Part shown: piece after piece, positions 5,995 to 13,007 of the stretch | Position numbering within the stretch: the first letter of the stretch is position 1 | Layout of the letters: each line of letters starts with the position of its first letter | Origin: a bacterium | Lineage (GTDB): Bacteria; Patescibacteriota; Patescibacteriia; CAIQCM01 | Length of the DNA: 20,268 nucleotides | Direction of reading: 5' to 3' | Assembly: GCA_023246535.1 (NCBI GenBank) | Contig: JAHFIF010000005.1 | Coordinates: 1-20,268 of the forward strand | The notes under the pieces: model-generated | What the model saw: only the letters and a program-made list of their open reading frames with translations | Told to the model about the DNA's origin: nothing | The model's database searches: none | Made by a program: the position numbers and the translations under genes

Positions 5995-7191
5995 TTATTT
6001 GATAATCTTTACAACCGCGCCGGCGCCGACCGTCTTGCCGCCCTCGCGGATGGCAAAGCGCATCTTGTCTTCCAAAGCGACCGGGGTGATGAGCTTGACG
6101 TTGATGTTAACGGTGTCGCCAGGCATGACCATTTCCACGCCGGCCGGCAACTCAACTTCGCCAGTCACATCGGTGGTGCGAATGTAGAATTGCGGCTTGT
6201 AACCTTTGAAGAAGGGCTTGTGACGGCCGCCTTCTTCCTTGGTCAGGGTGTAAACCTGAGCTTCAAATTCCGTGTGCGGGGTGACCGAACCAACCTTGGC
6301 GAGGACCATGCCGCGTTCAACTTCTTCCTTTTTCAAGCCGCGGAGGAGCAAACCGGCGTTGTCGCCAGCCATGCCCTTGTCGAGCTGCTTGTTGAACATT
6401 TCAATGCCGGTGACAACGGTCTTTTTGGTGTCGGAGAGACCGACCATTTCAACTTCATCGTTGAGGTTGATGACACCGCGCTCGATGCGGCCGGTGGCGA
6501 CGGTGCCGCGGCCTTCGATCGAGAACACGTCTTCGATCGGCATGAGGAACGGCTTGTCGGTATCGCGAACCGGGTCCGGGATGTATTCATCGACGGCCTT
6601 GATGAGGTCCAAGATCGGCTTGGAGGCGGCGTCATCCTTCGGATTTTCCAACGCTTTGAGCGCCGAACCGCGGATGATCGGGGTGGTGTCGCCGGGGAAG
6701 CCGTATTTCTTCAAGAGATCGCGGATTTCCTCTTCGACCAAGTCGATGAGTTCCTTGTCGTCAACCATGTCAACCTTGTTCAAGAAGACAACGATGTACG
6801 GGACGCCGACCTGACGAGCCAAAAGAATGTGCTCGCGGGTCTGCGGCATGGGGCCGTCGGCGGCCGAAACAACGAGGATCGCGCCGTCCATCTGCGCGGC
6901 GCCGGTGATCATGTTCTTCACATAGTCGGCGTGGCCAGGACAGTCAACGTGCGCATAGTGGCGAGTGGCGGACTCGTATTCAACGTGAGCGGTGGCGATG
7001 GTGATACCGCGAGCCTTTTCTTCCGGAGCGGCGTCGATCTGGTCGATCGATTTGGTTTGCGCGGTCATGCCGTGCGCGCCCAAAACCGCAAGAATGGCGG
7101 CAGTCAAGGTCGTCTTTCCATGGTCAACGTGACCGATGGTACCGATGTTTACGTGTGTTTTAGTGCGATCAAACTTCTTGACTTCTGCCAT
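5995..7191 (-). CDS. tuf: Elongation factor Tu (tuf)
   Basis: EF-Tu is the GTPase that brings aminoacyl-tRNA to the ribosomal A site. At 398 residues it has the normal length. The G motifs are intact: GHVDHGKT at 20-27, RGITI at 61-65, DCPGH at 83-87 and NKVD at 138-141; domains 2 and 3 follow, with GRGTVATGRIERG and the C-terminal FAIREGGKTVGAG. It has its own promoter (7255-7283), not shared with fusA, from which it is separated by 3.6 kb. The roughly 57-base leader is AT-rich without a Shine-Dalgarno site. A hairpin lies between it and rpsJ. Confidence 0.98.
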   Translation of the reverse strand: MAEVKKFDRTKTHVNIGTIGHVDHGKTTLTAAILAVLGAHGMTAQTKSIDQIDAAPEEKARGITIATAHVEYESATRHYAHVDCPGHADYVKNMITGAAQMDGAILVVSAADGPMPQTREHILLARQVGVPYIVVFLNKVDMVDDKELIDLVEEEIRDLLKKYGFPGDTTPIIRGSALKALENPKDDAASKPILDLIKAVDEYIPDPVRDTDKPFLMPIEDVFSIEGRGTVATGRIERGVINLNDEVEMVGLSDTKKTVVTGIEMFNKQLDKGMAGDNAGLLLRGLKKEEVERGMVLAKVGSVTPHTEFEAQVYTLTKEEGGRHKPFFKGYKPQFYIRTTDVTGEVELPAGVEMVMPGDTVNINVKLITPVALEDKMRFAIREGGKTVGAGAVVKIIK

Positions 7192-7254
7192 ATGTTTGTA
7201 ATAAAAAAATTGGCTTGGTTACGAATGAATTGTAGTTTGGATTAAGTAATTACG

Positions 7255-7283
7255 AGTATAACAGAGGTTTAAATTCCTTGCAA
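7255..7283 (-). promoter_or_regulatory. Promoter of tuf-rpsJ
   Basis: On the minus strand the -35 box TTGCAA (7278-7283), a 17-base spacer and the -10 box TATACT (7255-7260) are preceded by TGT, giving an extended -10. It sits in the short gap between the stop of the acidic protein gene (7292) and tuf, giving a predicted start near 7248. This is one of the best promoter matches in the window. Confidence 0.75.
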
Positions 7284-7291
7284 GTACCCCG

Positions 7292-7711
7292 CTATTCAAG
7301 CGGCTCAAGGTAGTATTGCTCTTCATCGGCTTCATCCTCCAAAGCATCCAGCGGCGGGTTAACTTCCACGTCTTTTTGGCCCTGTTCTGCCAATTTTATG
7401 ACCTCTAGATCGTGTTGGACGATTTTTTCCAGCTCCTCTTCCTTAACGGCCGGCACGGACGCCGCGGTCTTTTCCGGCACGATCTTTATTTCCGGTTCAT
7501 TCATGAAGTCGTCCAATTCGACCGGCGCTTCTTCATTATCCCCAGACCATTCTTGCAGCTCGCGCAGGCTAACATCGCCATCGACCAATTCTTCATACGC
7601 GTCGAGCGGCATGACCGCATGCGCTTCCCCGCTTTCGGGGTTCACGATGATCATCCGGTCGCCGGTCTTTTCGGCGAGGTTCAAAACGCGTTGTAGTAAT
7701 TCTGCATCCAT
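7292..7711 (-). CDS. Acidic protein of unknown function (139 aa)
   Basis: I do not recognise a characterised family. The first 40 or so residues look like a small folded domain (LLQRVLNLAEKTGDRMIIVN, then AHAVMPLDAYEELV); the phrase around AVMPLDAYEEL recalls the strand-helix of Phd-type antitoxins, but the match is short and no toxin gene adjoins. The rest is strongly acidic (many Glu/Asp, for example LEDEADEEQYYLEPLE at the C-terminus) and probably flexible. Cytoplasmic; no signal peptide. A promoter at 7720-7748 ends 8 bases before the ATG, so the message may be leaderless. It sits between pyrD and tuf, 33 bases from the pyrD stop. Confidence 0.75.
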   Translation of the reverse strand: MDAELLQRVLNLAEKTGDRMIIVNPESGEAHAVMPLDAYEELVDGDVSLRELQEWSGDNEEAPVELDDFMNEPEIKIVPEKTAASVPAVKEEELEKIVQHDLEVIKLAEQGQKDVEVNPPLDALEDEADEEQYYLEPLE

Positions 7712-7719
7712 AGGGTCAT

Positions 7720-7748
7720 ACTTTAGTAAATGTTCCGCAGCGCGTCAA
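7720..7748 (-). promoter_or_regulatory. Promoter of the acidic protein gene, leaderless type
   Basis: On the minus strand, TTGACG (7743-7748), a 17-base spacer and TAAAGT (7720-7725) are followed by only 8 bases before the ATG at 7711. The -35 overlaps the pyrD stop codon. The distance predicts a transcript starting at or very near the start codon. Confidence 0.5.
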
Positions 7749-8836
7749 ATGTTTTTCTCCCCCGTCCCGACCGCTTCCGAAATATTCTTATAGCCGCGCT
7801 GGTCCATGAGCCGCACCAAGCCGCGGTTGATCTCGCCGATGAGCTGCGGCCCTTCAAAAACCATGCCGGTAATAAGCTCGACCAGCGTCGCGCCGAGTTG
7901 AATTTTTCGGAAGGCGTCTTTGGCGGAGCTGACGCCGCCGACGCCGATGATGACATACTTGCCCTGCGTCTTATTATAGATGTAGGCGATCTGGTCATCG
8001 GACAACTGTTTGACCATGCGGCCGGAAAGACCGCCCTTGAGCCGGATCTCGTTTTCATCCTTTTTCTCTTTGGTCAGGTTGGTACAAATAAACCCATGAA
8101 CGCGATGCTTGGCGCAAACATTGAGCAGCGCATCCACCGTTTCGTTCGTCAGATCGGGCGAAAACTTAAGAAAGACGGGCTTTTTTGTCGGAATCGCGTC
8201 CAACCGGGCCAGTAGCTGTTCGAGGCGGACCGGATCGACGAACGGTTCGCCGCCGTAAGCATTGGGACAGCTGATGTTGACTGTGAAATAATCGCCAATG
8301 TCGGATAGCGCCGCAAAAGCTTTGGCGTAATCCGCGATCCCCGCCTGCGTTTCGGCGCAAGCGACGTTGTTGGTCTTGGCCACGTTGGTGCCGATCGGGA
8401 GTTTGAATTTTTTCGCCGCCAGGCGCGCCGCGATCTTGACGCAGCCCTCATTCTTCAGTCCGTAATGCACGACCAGCGATCCGAGGTTCGGCAGCCGCCA
8501 TAAGCGCGGCTTGGGATTGCCTTCGCACGGCTCGCCGGTAATGGAACCGACCTCCTCAAAACCAAAGCCGACTTCCGGCATAATGTCGGTCAGCTTGGCG
8601 TCCTTGTCGAACCCGGCCGAAAGGCCGATCGGATTCGCAAATTTTATTCCCAGCACCGTCTGTTCCAGCCGCGGATTTTTATAGGCAAAAAGCCAACGCG
8701 TGACGGCGCGCGTCGCTTTAAATTTTCCCAGCAAAATTCCAACGCTCGTAAACAAGTCATGGATCTGCTCGGCGTCGAACAAGAAAAGAATAGGCTTTAA
8801 CGCCCTTCTATATATAGAACCGATGATTTTTGCCAT
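7745..8836 (-). CDS. pyrD: Dihydroorotate dehydrogenase, class 2-type (pyrD)
   Basis: PyrD oxidises dihydroorotate to orotate in pyrimidine synthesis. The 363-residue protein has the class 2 layout: an N-terminal helical extension (about 1-45, YRRALKPILFLFDAEQIHD) that in this class binds membrane and quinone, then NPIGLSAGFDKD (68-79), KPRLWRL (109-115), NISCPN (187-192), FSPD (225-228), TNLT (252-255) and GVGG (298-301). The catalytic base position holds Cys190, the class 1 residue, where class 2 enzymes have Ser; the orotate-loop NRMGF of E. coli reads VHYGL here. ATG at 8836 was preferred to 8866, which lies close to the upstream terminator. It is the only pyrimidine gene in the window. 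Confidence 0.9.
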   Translation of the reverse strand: MAKIIGSIYRRALKPILFLFDAEQIHDLFTSVGILLGKFKATRAVTRWLFAYKNPRLEQTVLGIKFANPIGLSAGFDKDAKLTDIMPEVGFGFEEVGSITGEPCEGNPKPRLWRLPNLGSLVVHYGLKNEGCVKIAARLAAKKFKLPIGTNVAKTNNVACAETQAGIADYAKAFAALSDIGDYFTVNISCPNAYGGEPFVDPVRLEQLLARLDAIPTKKPVFLKFSPDLTNETVDALLNVCAKHRVHGFICTNLTKEKKDENEIRLKGGLSGRMVKQLSDDQIAYIYNKTQGKYVIIGVGGVSSAKDAFRKIQLGATLVELITGMVFEGPQLIGEINRGLVRLMDQRGYKNISEAVGTGEKNI

Positions 8837-8871
8837 ATGCCTATACTCTATAATGAAAATCCGCAAAAAAC

Positions 8872-8900
8872 AAAAAGAACCCCCATAAGGGGCTCTTTTT
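8872..8900. terminator. Terminator after the exported 250-aa protein gene
   Basis: A stem of about 9 bp (AAGAACCCC with GGGGCTCTT, one imperfect pair, which becomes G-U on the minus strand) with a short AT loop is flanked by A-runs and T-runs on both sides. On the minus strand it ends in TTCTTTTTG and closes the gene at 8908-9660. The same region leads into the pyrD promoter area. Confidence 0.75.
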
Positions 8901-8907
8901 AAATATT

Positions 8908-9660
8908 CTATCGTGCCGTGCCGCCGTCCGGATTGTCGCCGTAGGCCGAATTTTCCGCCGCACTGATCTCATCGGCGCAAGCCTGCCCCTTGGCAACGGC
9001 CAAGTCAACCAAACATTGCGGCACTTGATAAGCGGCGAGCGAGGCTCCGGAAACCGCGATATCAAGGCTGAAATAGCCGACCGTCCCCCATTCCGGCGCG
9101 CACGGACCAGGAGAATTATCAACCCCTTCGCGCAAAATAACCAATTTATTCCCGTCAAAACCGCGGACATGAAGGATCGTTCCGTCTTTAAAGGTCGACT
9201 CGAATACTTTGACCAGGTTGTGCGTATCGAGATTAAAGGAATAGATCCGGCTCGTCAGCTCTTGGCCGTCGCCGAGACGCGTGCTAAAAAATATCGTTCG
9301 CGGATCCGTCGACCGCGTCGCGGCAACGCCGCGCGTCATTTCACTCCCCGTCACCGCTTTCGGAAGCCATTTGGAAATATCGATCGACCACAAACCATTG
9401 CTGATCGTCCATGATTTTGTCGCCAGAAAACCGTAGCCCTCGTTAATGTAAGCGCAGGAAACGACCGGCGCCGTCTTGGCGGGAATCGCCGTCACCGGTC
9501 CGACCGGCATGGCGGCAACCTTGGCCGCCACGGCGGAAATTTGATCGCCGAGAACTGCAAAGCCTGTTTGCTGCTGCGCTTGCAAAGAAACGTAACCGAC
9601 CCCCATGACGCCAAGCAAGGCCGCCGTGACGATGATGATCAAAGAATTATTATTTTTCAT
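8908..9660 (-). CDS. Membrane-anchored exported protein of unknown function (250 aa)
   Basis: I do not recognise the family. Residues 1-5 are a short polar start (MKNNN), followed by one hydrophobic helix at about 6-27 (SLIIIVTAALLGVMGVGYVS) that acts as a signal anchor. A Gln/Ala-rich linker and a Pro-rich stretch follow, then an extracellular part with repeated beta-rich phrases such as GLWSIDISKWLPKAVTG and RIYSFNLDTHNLVKVFES, which look like beta-propeller-type blades, plus several cysteines late in the chain (CAPEWG, QCLVDLAVAKGQACADE). Likely exposed on the cell surface. It neighbours a pilin-like gene, so a surface role is plausible but unproven. A terminator follows at 8872-8900. Confidence 0.8.
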   Translation of the reverse strand: MKNNNSLIIIVTAALLGVMGVGYVSLQAQQQTGFAVLGDQISAVAAKVAAMPVGPVTAIPAKTAPVVSCAYINEGYGFLATKSWTISNGLWSIDISKWLPKAVTGSEMTRGVAATRSTDPRTIFFSTRLGDGQELTSRIYSFNLDTHNLVKVFESTFKDGTILHVRGFDGNKLVILREGVDNSPGPCAPEWGTVGYFSLDIAVSGASLAAYQVPQCLVDLAVAKGQACADEISAAENSAYGDNPDGGTAR

Positions 9661-9693
9661 ATTTATATTTTTTAACGCATGATTGACGCCGGC

Positions 9694-9699
9694 ATTTTA
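9694..9699 (-). promoter_or_regulatory. Possible -10 box for the exported protein gene
   Basis: On the minus strand TAAAAT is preceded by TGG, an extended -10 pattern, 34 bases before the ATG at 9660. No convincing -35 is seen. It would make the region 9694-9771 a divergent promoter pair with the plus-strand promoter at 9736-9765. Confidence 0.3.
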
Positions 9700-9735
9700 C
9701 CATGGCTTGTCCGCTAAGCCCAGCGCTTCGCCCAC

Positions 9736-9765
9736 TTGCCAAAATATTTTCCAATTATTTATAAT
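9736..9765 (+). promoter_or_regulatory. Promoter of the plus-strand 119-aa gene
   Basis: TTGCCA (9736-9741), an 18-base AT-rich spacer and a perfect TATAAT (9760-9765) predict a start near 9772, exactly where the first leader hairpin begins. The reading frame that runs upstream through this promoter is therefore not the protein start. Confidence 0.7.
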
Positions 9766-9771
9766 ACAATC

Positions 9772-9830
9772 GCCTCCGTTAAGCGCGGAGGCCAAACCCC
9801 ACGACAAACCGCCGGCCGGCGGTTTTGTTC
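9772..9830 (+). ncRNA. Structured leader or small RNA with anti-SD hairpin and terminator-like stem
   Basis: The predicted transcript begins with hairpin GCCTCCG/CGGAGGC (9772-9792), then an 8-bp stem AAACCGCC/GGCGGTTT with loop GGCC (9806-9825) followed by TGTT. The second stem resembles a weak intrinsic terminator, so either a short RNA of about 60 bases is released, or transcription continues to the gene at 9889. CCTCC at 9773-9777 is complementary both to its hairpin partner and to the GGAGG ribosome-binding site at 9879-9883. Attenuation or a translation switch is inferred, not shown. Confidence 0.4.
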
Positions 9831-9888
9831 GTTGCGGAAAATTTTGACAAGCCGCCGTATTAATGAGAGAAAGCCAATGGAGGGAGCC

Positions 9889-10248
9889 ATGACGCATCGA
9901 TCATTATTGTTCATTACGAGCAACAAAATGCTGGAGCGGCGCGTGAAGGACAGCCGCTACCTGCAAAAACATTGCAGCCACCGCTTTTACGACAAGCACG
10001 AGAACGCCATTGCGTGGATCAGGAGTCCCAGCACCCCGACCGTGCACTTCGTCGTTTTGGCGACCGAGCACATTCCGGACCATTTTCTGGACGACTTCGT
10101 CGCCATTCGACCCCGGCCCAAACTCATCATTCTCGGCCCGCGCGACGAACACATCGGCAACCCCGACGTCATCTTCGTCACCAGTCTCAGCGAACTGGAG
10201 CGAGTGCTCAAAGAACAACATGCGCCGGAAGGACGCAACCCCGCATGA
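9889..10248 (+). CDS. Small cytoplasmic protein of unknown function (119 aa)
   Basis: No family recognised. It is the only plus-strand gene in the middle of the window. A strong GGAGGG site at 9879-9884 lies 5 bases before ATG at 9889, which decides the start over an in-frame ATG at 9877. The sequence opens with a beta-strand (RSLLFITSNKML) and alternates strands and helices: HFVVLATEHIPD, then KLIILGPRDEHI and VIFVTSLSELERVL. That order recalls a degenerate receiver-like alpha/beta fold, without the usual phospho-acceptor aspartate set. No membrane segment. It has its own promoter, structured leader and terminator (10265-10290), so it is a single-gene unit and probably regulated. Confidence 0.75.
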   Translation: MTHRSLLFITSNKMLERRVKDSRYLQKHCSHRFYDKHENAIAWIRSPSTPTVHFVVLATEHIPDHFLDDFVAIRPRPKLIILGPRDEHIGNPDVIFVTSLSELERVLKEQHAPEGRNPA

Positions 10249-10264
10249 TGACCACCCCGCTCGC

Positions 10265-10290
10265 GAGCGCCCCACCCGGCGCTCTTTTTT
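10265..10290 (+). terminator. Terminator of the plus-strand 119-aa gene
   Basis: A perfect 7-bp GC stem (GAGCGCC with GGCGCTC) around a 6-base loop is followed by six T residues, 16 bases after the stop codon. Confidence 0.85.
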
Positions 10291-10321
10291 CTGCCCGAAA
10301 GAATTCGCCGCCGCGTCGCAT

Positions 10322-10768
10322 TTACATCTCGCTGCAAGTTATCGCCTTTGACGCGTAAGAGGTTATCTCGTAAAGGCCGCTGCAGGCATAACCGGGCGCG
10401 GCATAAATGCAATAATAAAACGGATAACCGACTCCGGGAATTGCCGCGCTTATTTCAATGACATTCCCTGAGCTCCAATTCTGCCAATCGTAATACCAAT
10501 TAGCGCACGCCGGTTTCGGCCAGGCGGCCATGTAGGGGGCGAGCTCCGGAGGAAATGTCCCAGGGCTCTGGTCAGCCGGGTAGACGCCGGCAGTGGTCGA
10601 GTACTGAAGTTCCACGGCTTTGGCGATCTGCTCCATATCGGCGATCGTTCGCGCATACCTCGCCTTATTGCGCGAAGAATTAGTCGCCACGACGGCGACG
10701 GTGGAAAGCAAACCGATGATCGAAATGACGACCAAGAGTTCGACCAGCGTGAAGGCGGAGCGTTTCAT
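10322..10768 (-). CDS. Type IV pilin-like protein (148 aa)
   Basis: The N-terminus is a class III (prepilin) signal: MKRSA, then FTLVELLVVISIIGLLSTVA, with Glu at position +5 after the expected cut and a hydrophobic helix up to about residue 28. The residue before the cut is Ala (Ala5), where prepilins nearly always have Gly. A long helix (RYARTIADMEQIAKAVELQY) and a small globular head with four cysteines (88, 120, 129, 145) follow, typical of CPR pilins. The ATG at 10768 lies 6 bases from a TATAAT box, so leaderless starting is likely; an in-frame ATG at 10783 falls upstream of that box. No other pilus gene is in view. Confidence 0.85.
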   Translation of the reverse strand: MKRSAFTLVELLVVISIIGLLSTVAVVATNSSRNKARYARTIADMEQIAKAVELQYSTTAGVYPADQSPGTFPPELAPYMAAWPKPACANWYYDWQNWSSGNVIEISAAIPGVGYPFYYCIYAAPGYACSGLYEITSYASKAITCSEM

Positions 10769-10774
10769 GGCTTG

Positions 10775-10780
10775 ATTATA
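10775..10780 (-). promoter_or_regulatory. -10 box of the pilin gene, leaderless type
   Basis: A perfect TATAAT on the minus strand, preceded by TG, ends 6 bases before the ATG at 10768. No good -35 is seen. The distance leaves no room for a ribosome-binding site, which suggests a leaderless message. Confidence 0.5.
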
Positions 10781-10796
10781 CATTCTCCCGAAGCAA

Positions 10797-10829
10797 CGAA
10801 AAAGACCTCCGGCTGGGCGGAGGTCTTTT
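10797..10829 (-). terminator. Terminator of the rpsL-rpsG-fusA operon
   Basis: On the minus strand an 8-bp GC stem (GACCTCCG with CGGAGGTC), extended by A-T pairs, is followed by TTTTT, 12 bases after the fusA stop. The stem also ends in TTTT on the plus strand, so it may work both ways. It separates fusA from the pilin gene and confirms that tuf is not co-transcribed with fusA. Confidence 0.88.
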
Positions 10830-10840
10830 CAAGTTCAAAA

Positions 10841-12919
10841 TTATTTCCGTTTGCCTTCGACGATCTGGGCCTCCACGTTCTTCGGAACGTCCGAGTAGTG
10901 GGAGAATTCGATCGAGTAGCTGGCGCGGCCCTGGGTCATCGAACGCAATGACGTGGCGTAGCCGAAGAGCTCGGAGAGCGGGACGTCGGCGTCGATGATC
11001 TTCATGCCGCCGCGATCGCGCATTTCCTTGATGATCGCGCGCTTCGAGTTGAGGTCGCCAATGACTTCGCCCATGAAGTTCTCCGGGGTGATGACCTCGG
11101 TCTTCATGATCGGCTCAAGGATCGAAACGCCGGCTTTCTTGGCGGCATCCTGAACCGCCATCGAACCGGCAATTTTAAAGGCCATTTCGTTGGAGTCGAC
11201 ATCGTGGTAGGAACCGTCGAAAACGGTGACCTTGGTGTCGATGACCGGATAGCCGGCCAAAACGCCGCGCTCCAGCGCTTCTTCGGCGCCCTTGCCGATC
11301 GGCTTGATGAACTCTTTGGGAATGGAGCCGCCCGTGGTTTCATCTTCAAAGACAAACCCCGTGCCAAACGTTCCCGGTTCGACGCGCACGCGGCAATGCC
11401 CGTACTGTCCGCGACCGCCGGTTTGCTTGATGTATTTTCCTTCGCCTTCGGCCGCCTTTTTCAAGCGCTCCTTGTAGGCGACCTGCGGCGCGCCGACGTT
11501 GCACTCAACCTTGAATTCGCGCTTCATGCGGTCGACGATGATGTCGAGGTGCAATTCGCCCATGCCGGAGATGATCGTTTGCGCGACCTCTTCGTCGGTG
11601 CGGACGCGGAAGGTCGGATCTTCTTCGGCCAGCTTGGAAAGCGCGATGCCCATTTTTTCTTGGTCAACCTTGGTCTTCGGCTCGATGGCGAGCGAGATGA
11701 CCGGTTCGGGGAAGGTGAATTTTTCCAAGAGGATCGGATTATTCTCGTCGCAAAGAGTGTGGCCGGTAAAGGTGTTCTTGAGGCCGACGGCGGCGGCGAT
11801 GTCGCCGGAGAAAACTTCATCGATGTCTTCGCGGGTGTTGGCGTGCAAGCGGACAATGCGGCCGATGCGCTCGCGCTCCCCGGTGGCGGTGTTCAAAACA
11901 TAAGAGCCGGCTTTGAGCGTGCCCGAATAGACGCGGAAGAAGCAGAGCTTGCCGACGAACGGATCGGCGGCGATCTTGAACATGATGGCCGTGAGCGGTT
12001 CGCTGTCGGTCAGTTTGCGTTCAATGATCTTGTCATGATCGTCCGGATCGGTGCCCTTGATCGAACCGATGTCTTCCGGCGACGGCAGATAATCGACGAT
12101 CGCGTCGAGGAGGAATTGCACGCCCTTGTTCTTGAGCGCCGAGCCGCAAAGCACGGGGACGAATTCGAACTTACAGGTCCCCTTGCGGATCAGCGTCTTG
12201 ATCTCGTCTTCGGAAAGAGTTTCGCCAGCCAAGAATTTATTCATGGCGGCCTCGTCCTGTTCAACGATCTTTTCGATCATCTTGGTCCGCCATTCCTTGG
12301 CGAGCTCGACCATGTCGGCCGGGATCGGCTCTTCGCGAATGTCCTTGCCCATTTCATCGTAATAAACGTACGACTTCATTTTAATGAGGTCGACAACGCC
12401 CTTAAAACCGTCCTCGGTGCCGATCGGGAGCTGGAGCGGATACGCATTGAGCGTCAAGCGGTCATGGATCGACTTAAGGTCCTTGTAGAAATCGGCGCCG
12501 GTGCGGTCGAGTTTGTTGATGAAGCAGACGCGCGGGACTTTGTAGTCGTCGGCGTAGTGCCAGTTGGTCTCGGACTGCGGTTCAACGCCGGCCACGCCGT
12601 CAAAGATGACGGCCGCGCCGTCCAACACGCGCAGCGAGCGCTTAACTTCGACGGTAAAGTCGATGTGGCCCGGGGTGTCGATGAGGTTCAAGCGGTGTCC
12701 TTTCCAAAAACAAGTGGTGGCGGCGGAAGTGATGGTGATGCCGCGCTCGCGCTCCTGTTCCATCCAGTCCATCGTCGTCTCGCCCTCGTGCACTTCGCCG
12801 ATCTTGTGCTTCTTGCCGGTATAAAAAAGAATGCGCTCGGAGACGGTGGTCTTGCCGGCGTCGATGTGGGCGATGACTCCGAAGTTGCGGTATTTATCGA
12901 CTGGATATTCGCGGGACAT
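10841..12919 (-). CDS. fusA: Elongation factor G (fusA)
   Basis: EF-G is the GTPase that drives translocation and, with RRF, ribosome recycling. The 692-residue protein has the normal length and five-domain order. Motifs: AHIDAGKT at 17-24, RGITI at 59-63, DTPGH at 81-85, NKLD at 135-138; later GMGELHLDIIVDRMKREF of domain III, and the domain IV/V region with GGRGQYGHCRVRVEPG and LFGYATSLRSMTQGRASY. It follows rpsG after an 88-base gap containing an inverted repeat (12927-12991). ATG at 12919 gives MSREYPVDKYRN, the usual start. No Shine-Dalgarno site is seen. Confidence 0.98.
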   Translation of the reverse strand: MSREYPVDKYRNFGVIAHIDAGKTTVSERILFYTGKKHKIGEVHEGETTMDWMEQERERGITITSAATTCFWKGHRLNLIDTPGHIDFTVEVKRSLRVLDGAAVIFDGVAGVEPQSETNWHYADDYKVPRVCFINKLDRTGADFYKDLKSIHDRLTLNAYPLQLPIGTEDGFKGVVDLIKMKSYVYYDEMGKDIREEPIPADMVELAKEWRTKMIEKIVEQDEAAMNKFLAGETLSEDEIKTLIRKGTCKFEFVPVLCGSALKNKGVQFLLDAIVDYLPSPEDIGSIKGTDPDDHDKIIERKLTDSEPLTAIMFKIAADPFVGKLCFFRVYSGTLKAGSYVLNTATGERERIGRIVRLHANTREDIDEVFSGDIAAAVGLKNTFTGHTLCDENNPILLEKFTFPEPVISLAIEPKTKVDQEKMGIALSKLAEEDPTFRVRTDEEVAQTIISGMGELHLDIIVDRMKREFKVECNVGAPQVAYKERLKKAAEGEGKYIKQTGGRGQYGHCRVRVEPGTFGTGFVFEDETTGGSIPKEFIKPIGKGAEEALERGVLAGYPVIDTKVTVFDGSYHDVDSNEMAFKIAGSMAVQDAAKKAGVSILEPIMKTEVITPENFMGEVIGDLNSKRAIIKEMRDRGGMKIIDADVPLSELFGYATSLRSMTQGRASYSIEFSHYSDVPKNVEAQIVEGKRK

Positions 12920-12926
12920 AAAAAAT

Positions 12927-12991
12927 AGGGTTCAGGGCTCAGGCGTCGGAGATTAGTCGGTCTAACCTCTAACCCCTCGGCCCTAAACCCT
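12927..12991. repeat. Imperfect inverted repeat (30-bp arms) between rpsG and fusA
   Basis: Arms 12927-12956 and 12962-12991 match at 23 of 30 positions around the loop TCGGT. The right arm is built of CTAACCTCTAACCCCT-type words and shares 24 of 29 bases with a repeat at 19152-19180, more than 6 kb away. It occupies nearly all of the fusA leader, ending 8 bases before the fusA ATG. Confidence 0.8.
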
Positions 12992-13007
12992 TTTTAATTT
13001 CTTGAAT

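Noticed and set aside
7292..7711. Toxin-antitoxin module suggested by a Phd-like phrase
   Set aside because: The similarity is one short segment and no toxin-like gene adjoins; the neighbours are pyrD and tuf.
9844..9849. TTGACA resembling a -35 box close to the 119-aa gene
   Set aside because: No -10 box at the proper distance; the TTGCCA/TATAAT pair upstream is better.
9697..9897. 66-codon minus-strand frame in the leader of the 119-aa gene
   Set aside because: Opposite to a good promoter and structured leader, with no start signals of its own.
11204..12928. 574-codon open frame on the plus strand
   Set aside because: It is antisense to fusA, has no ribosome-binding site or promoter, and its translation is a mirror of the GC-rich EF-G codons; fusA matches its family over the full length.
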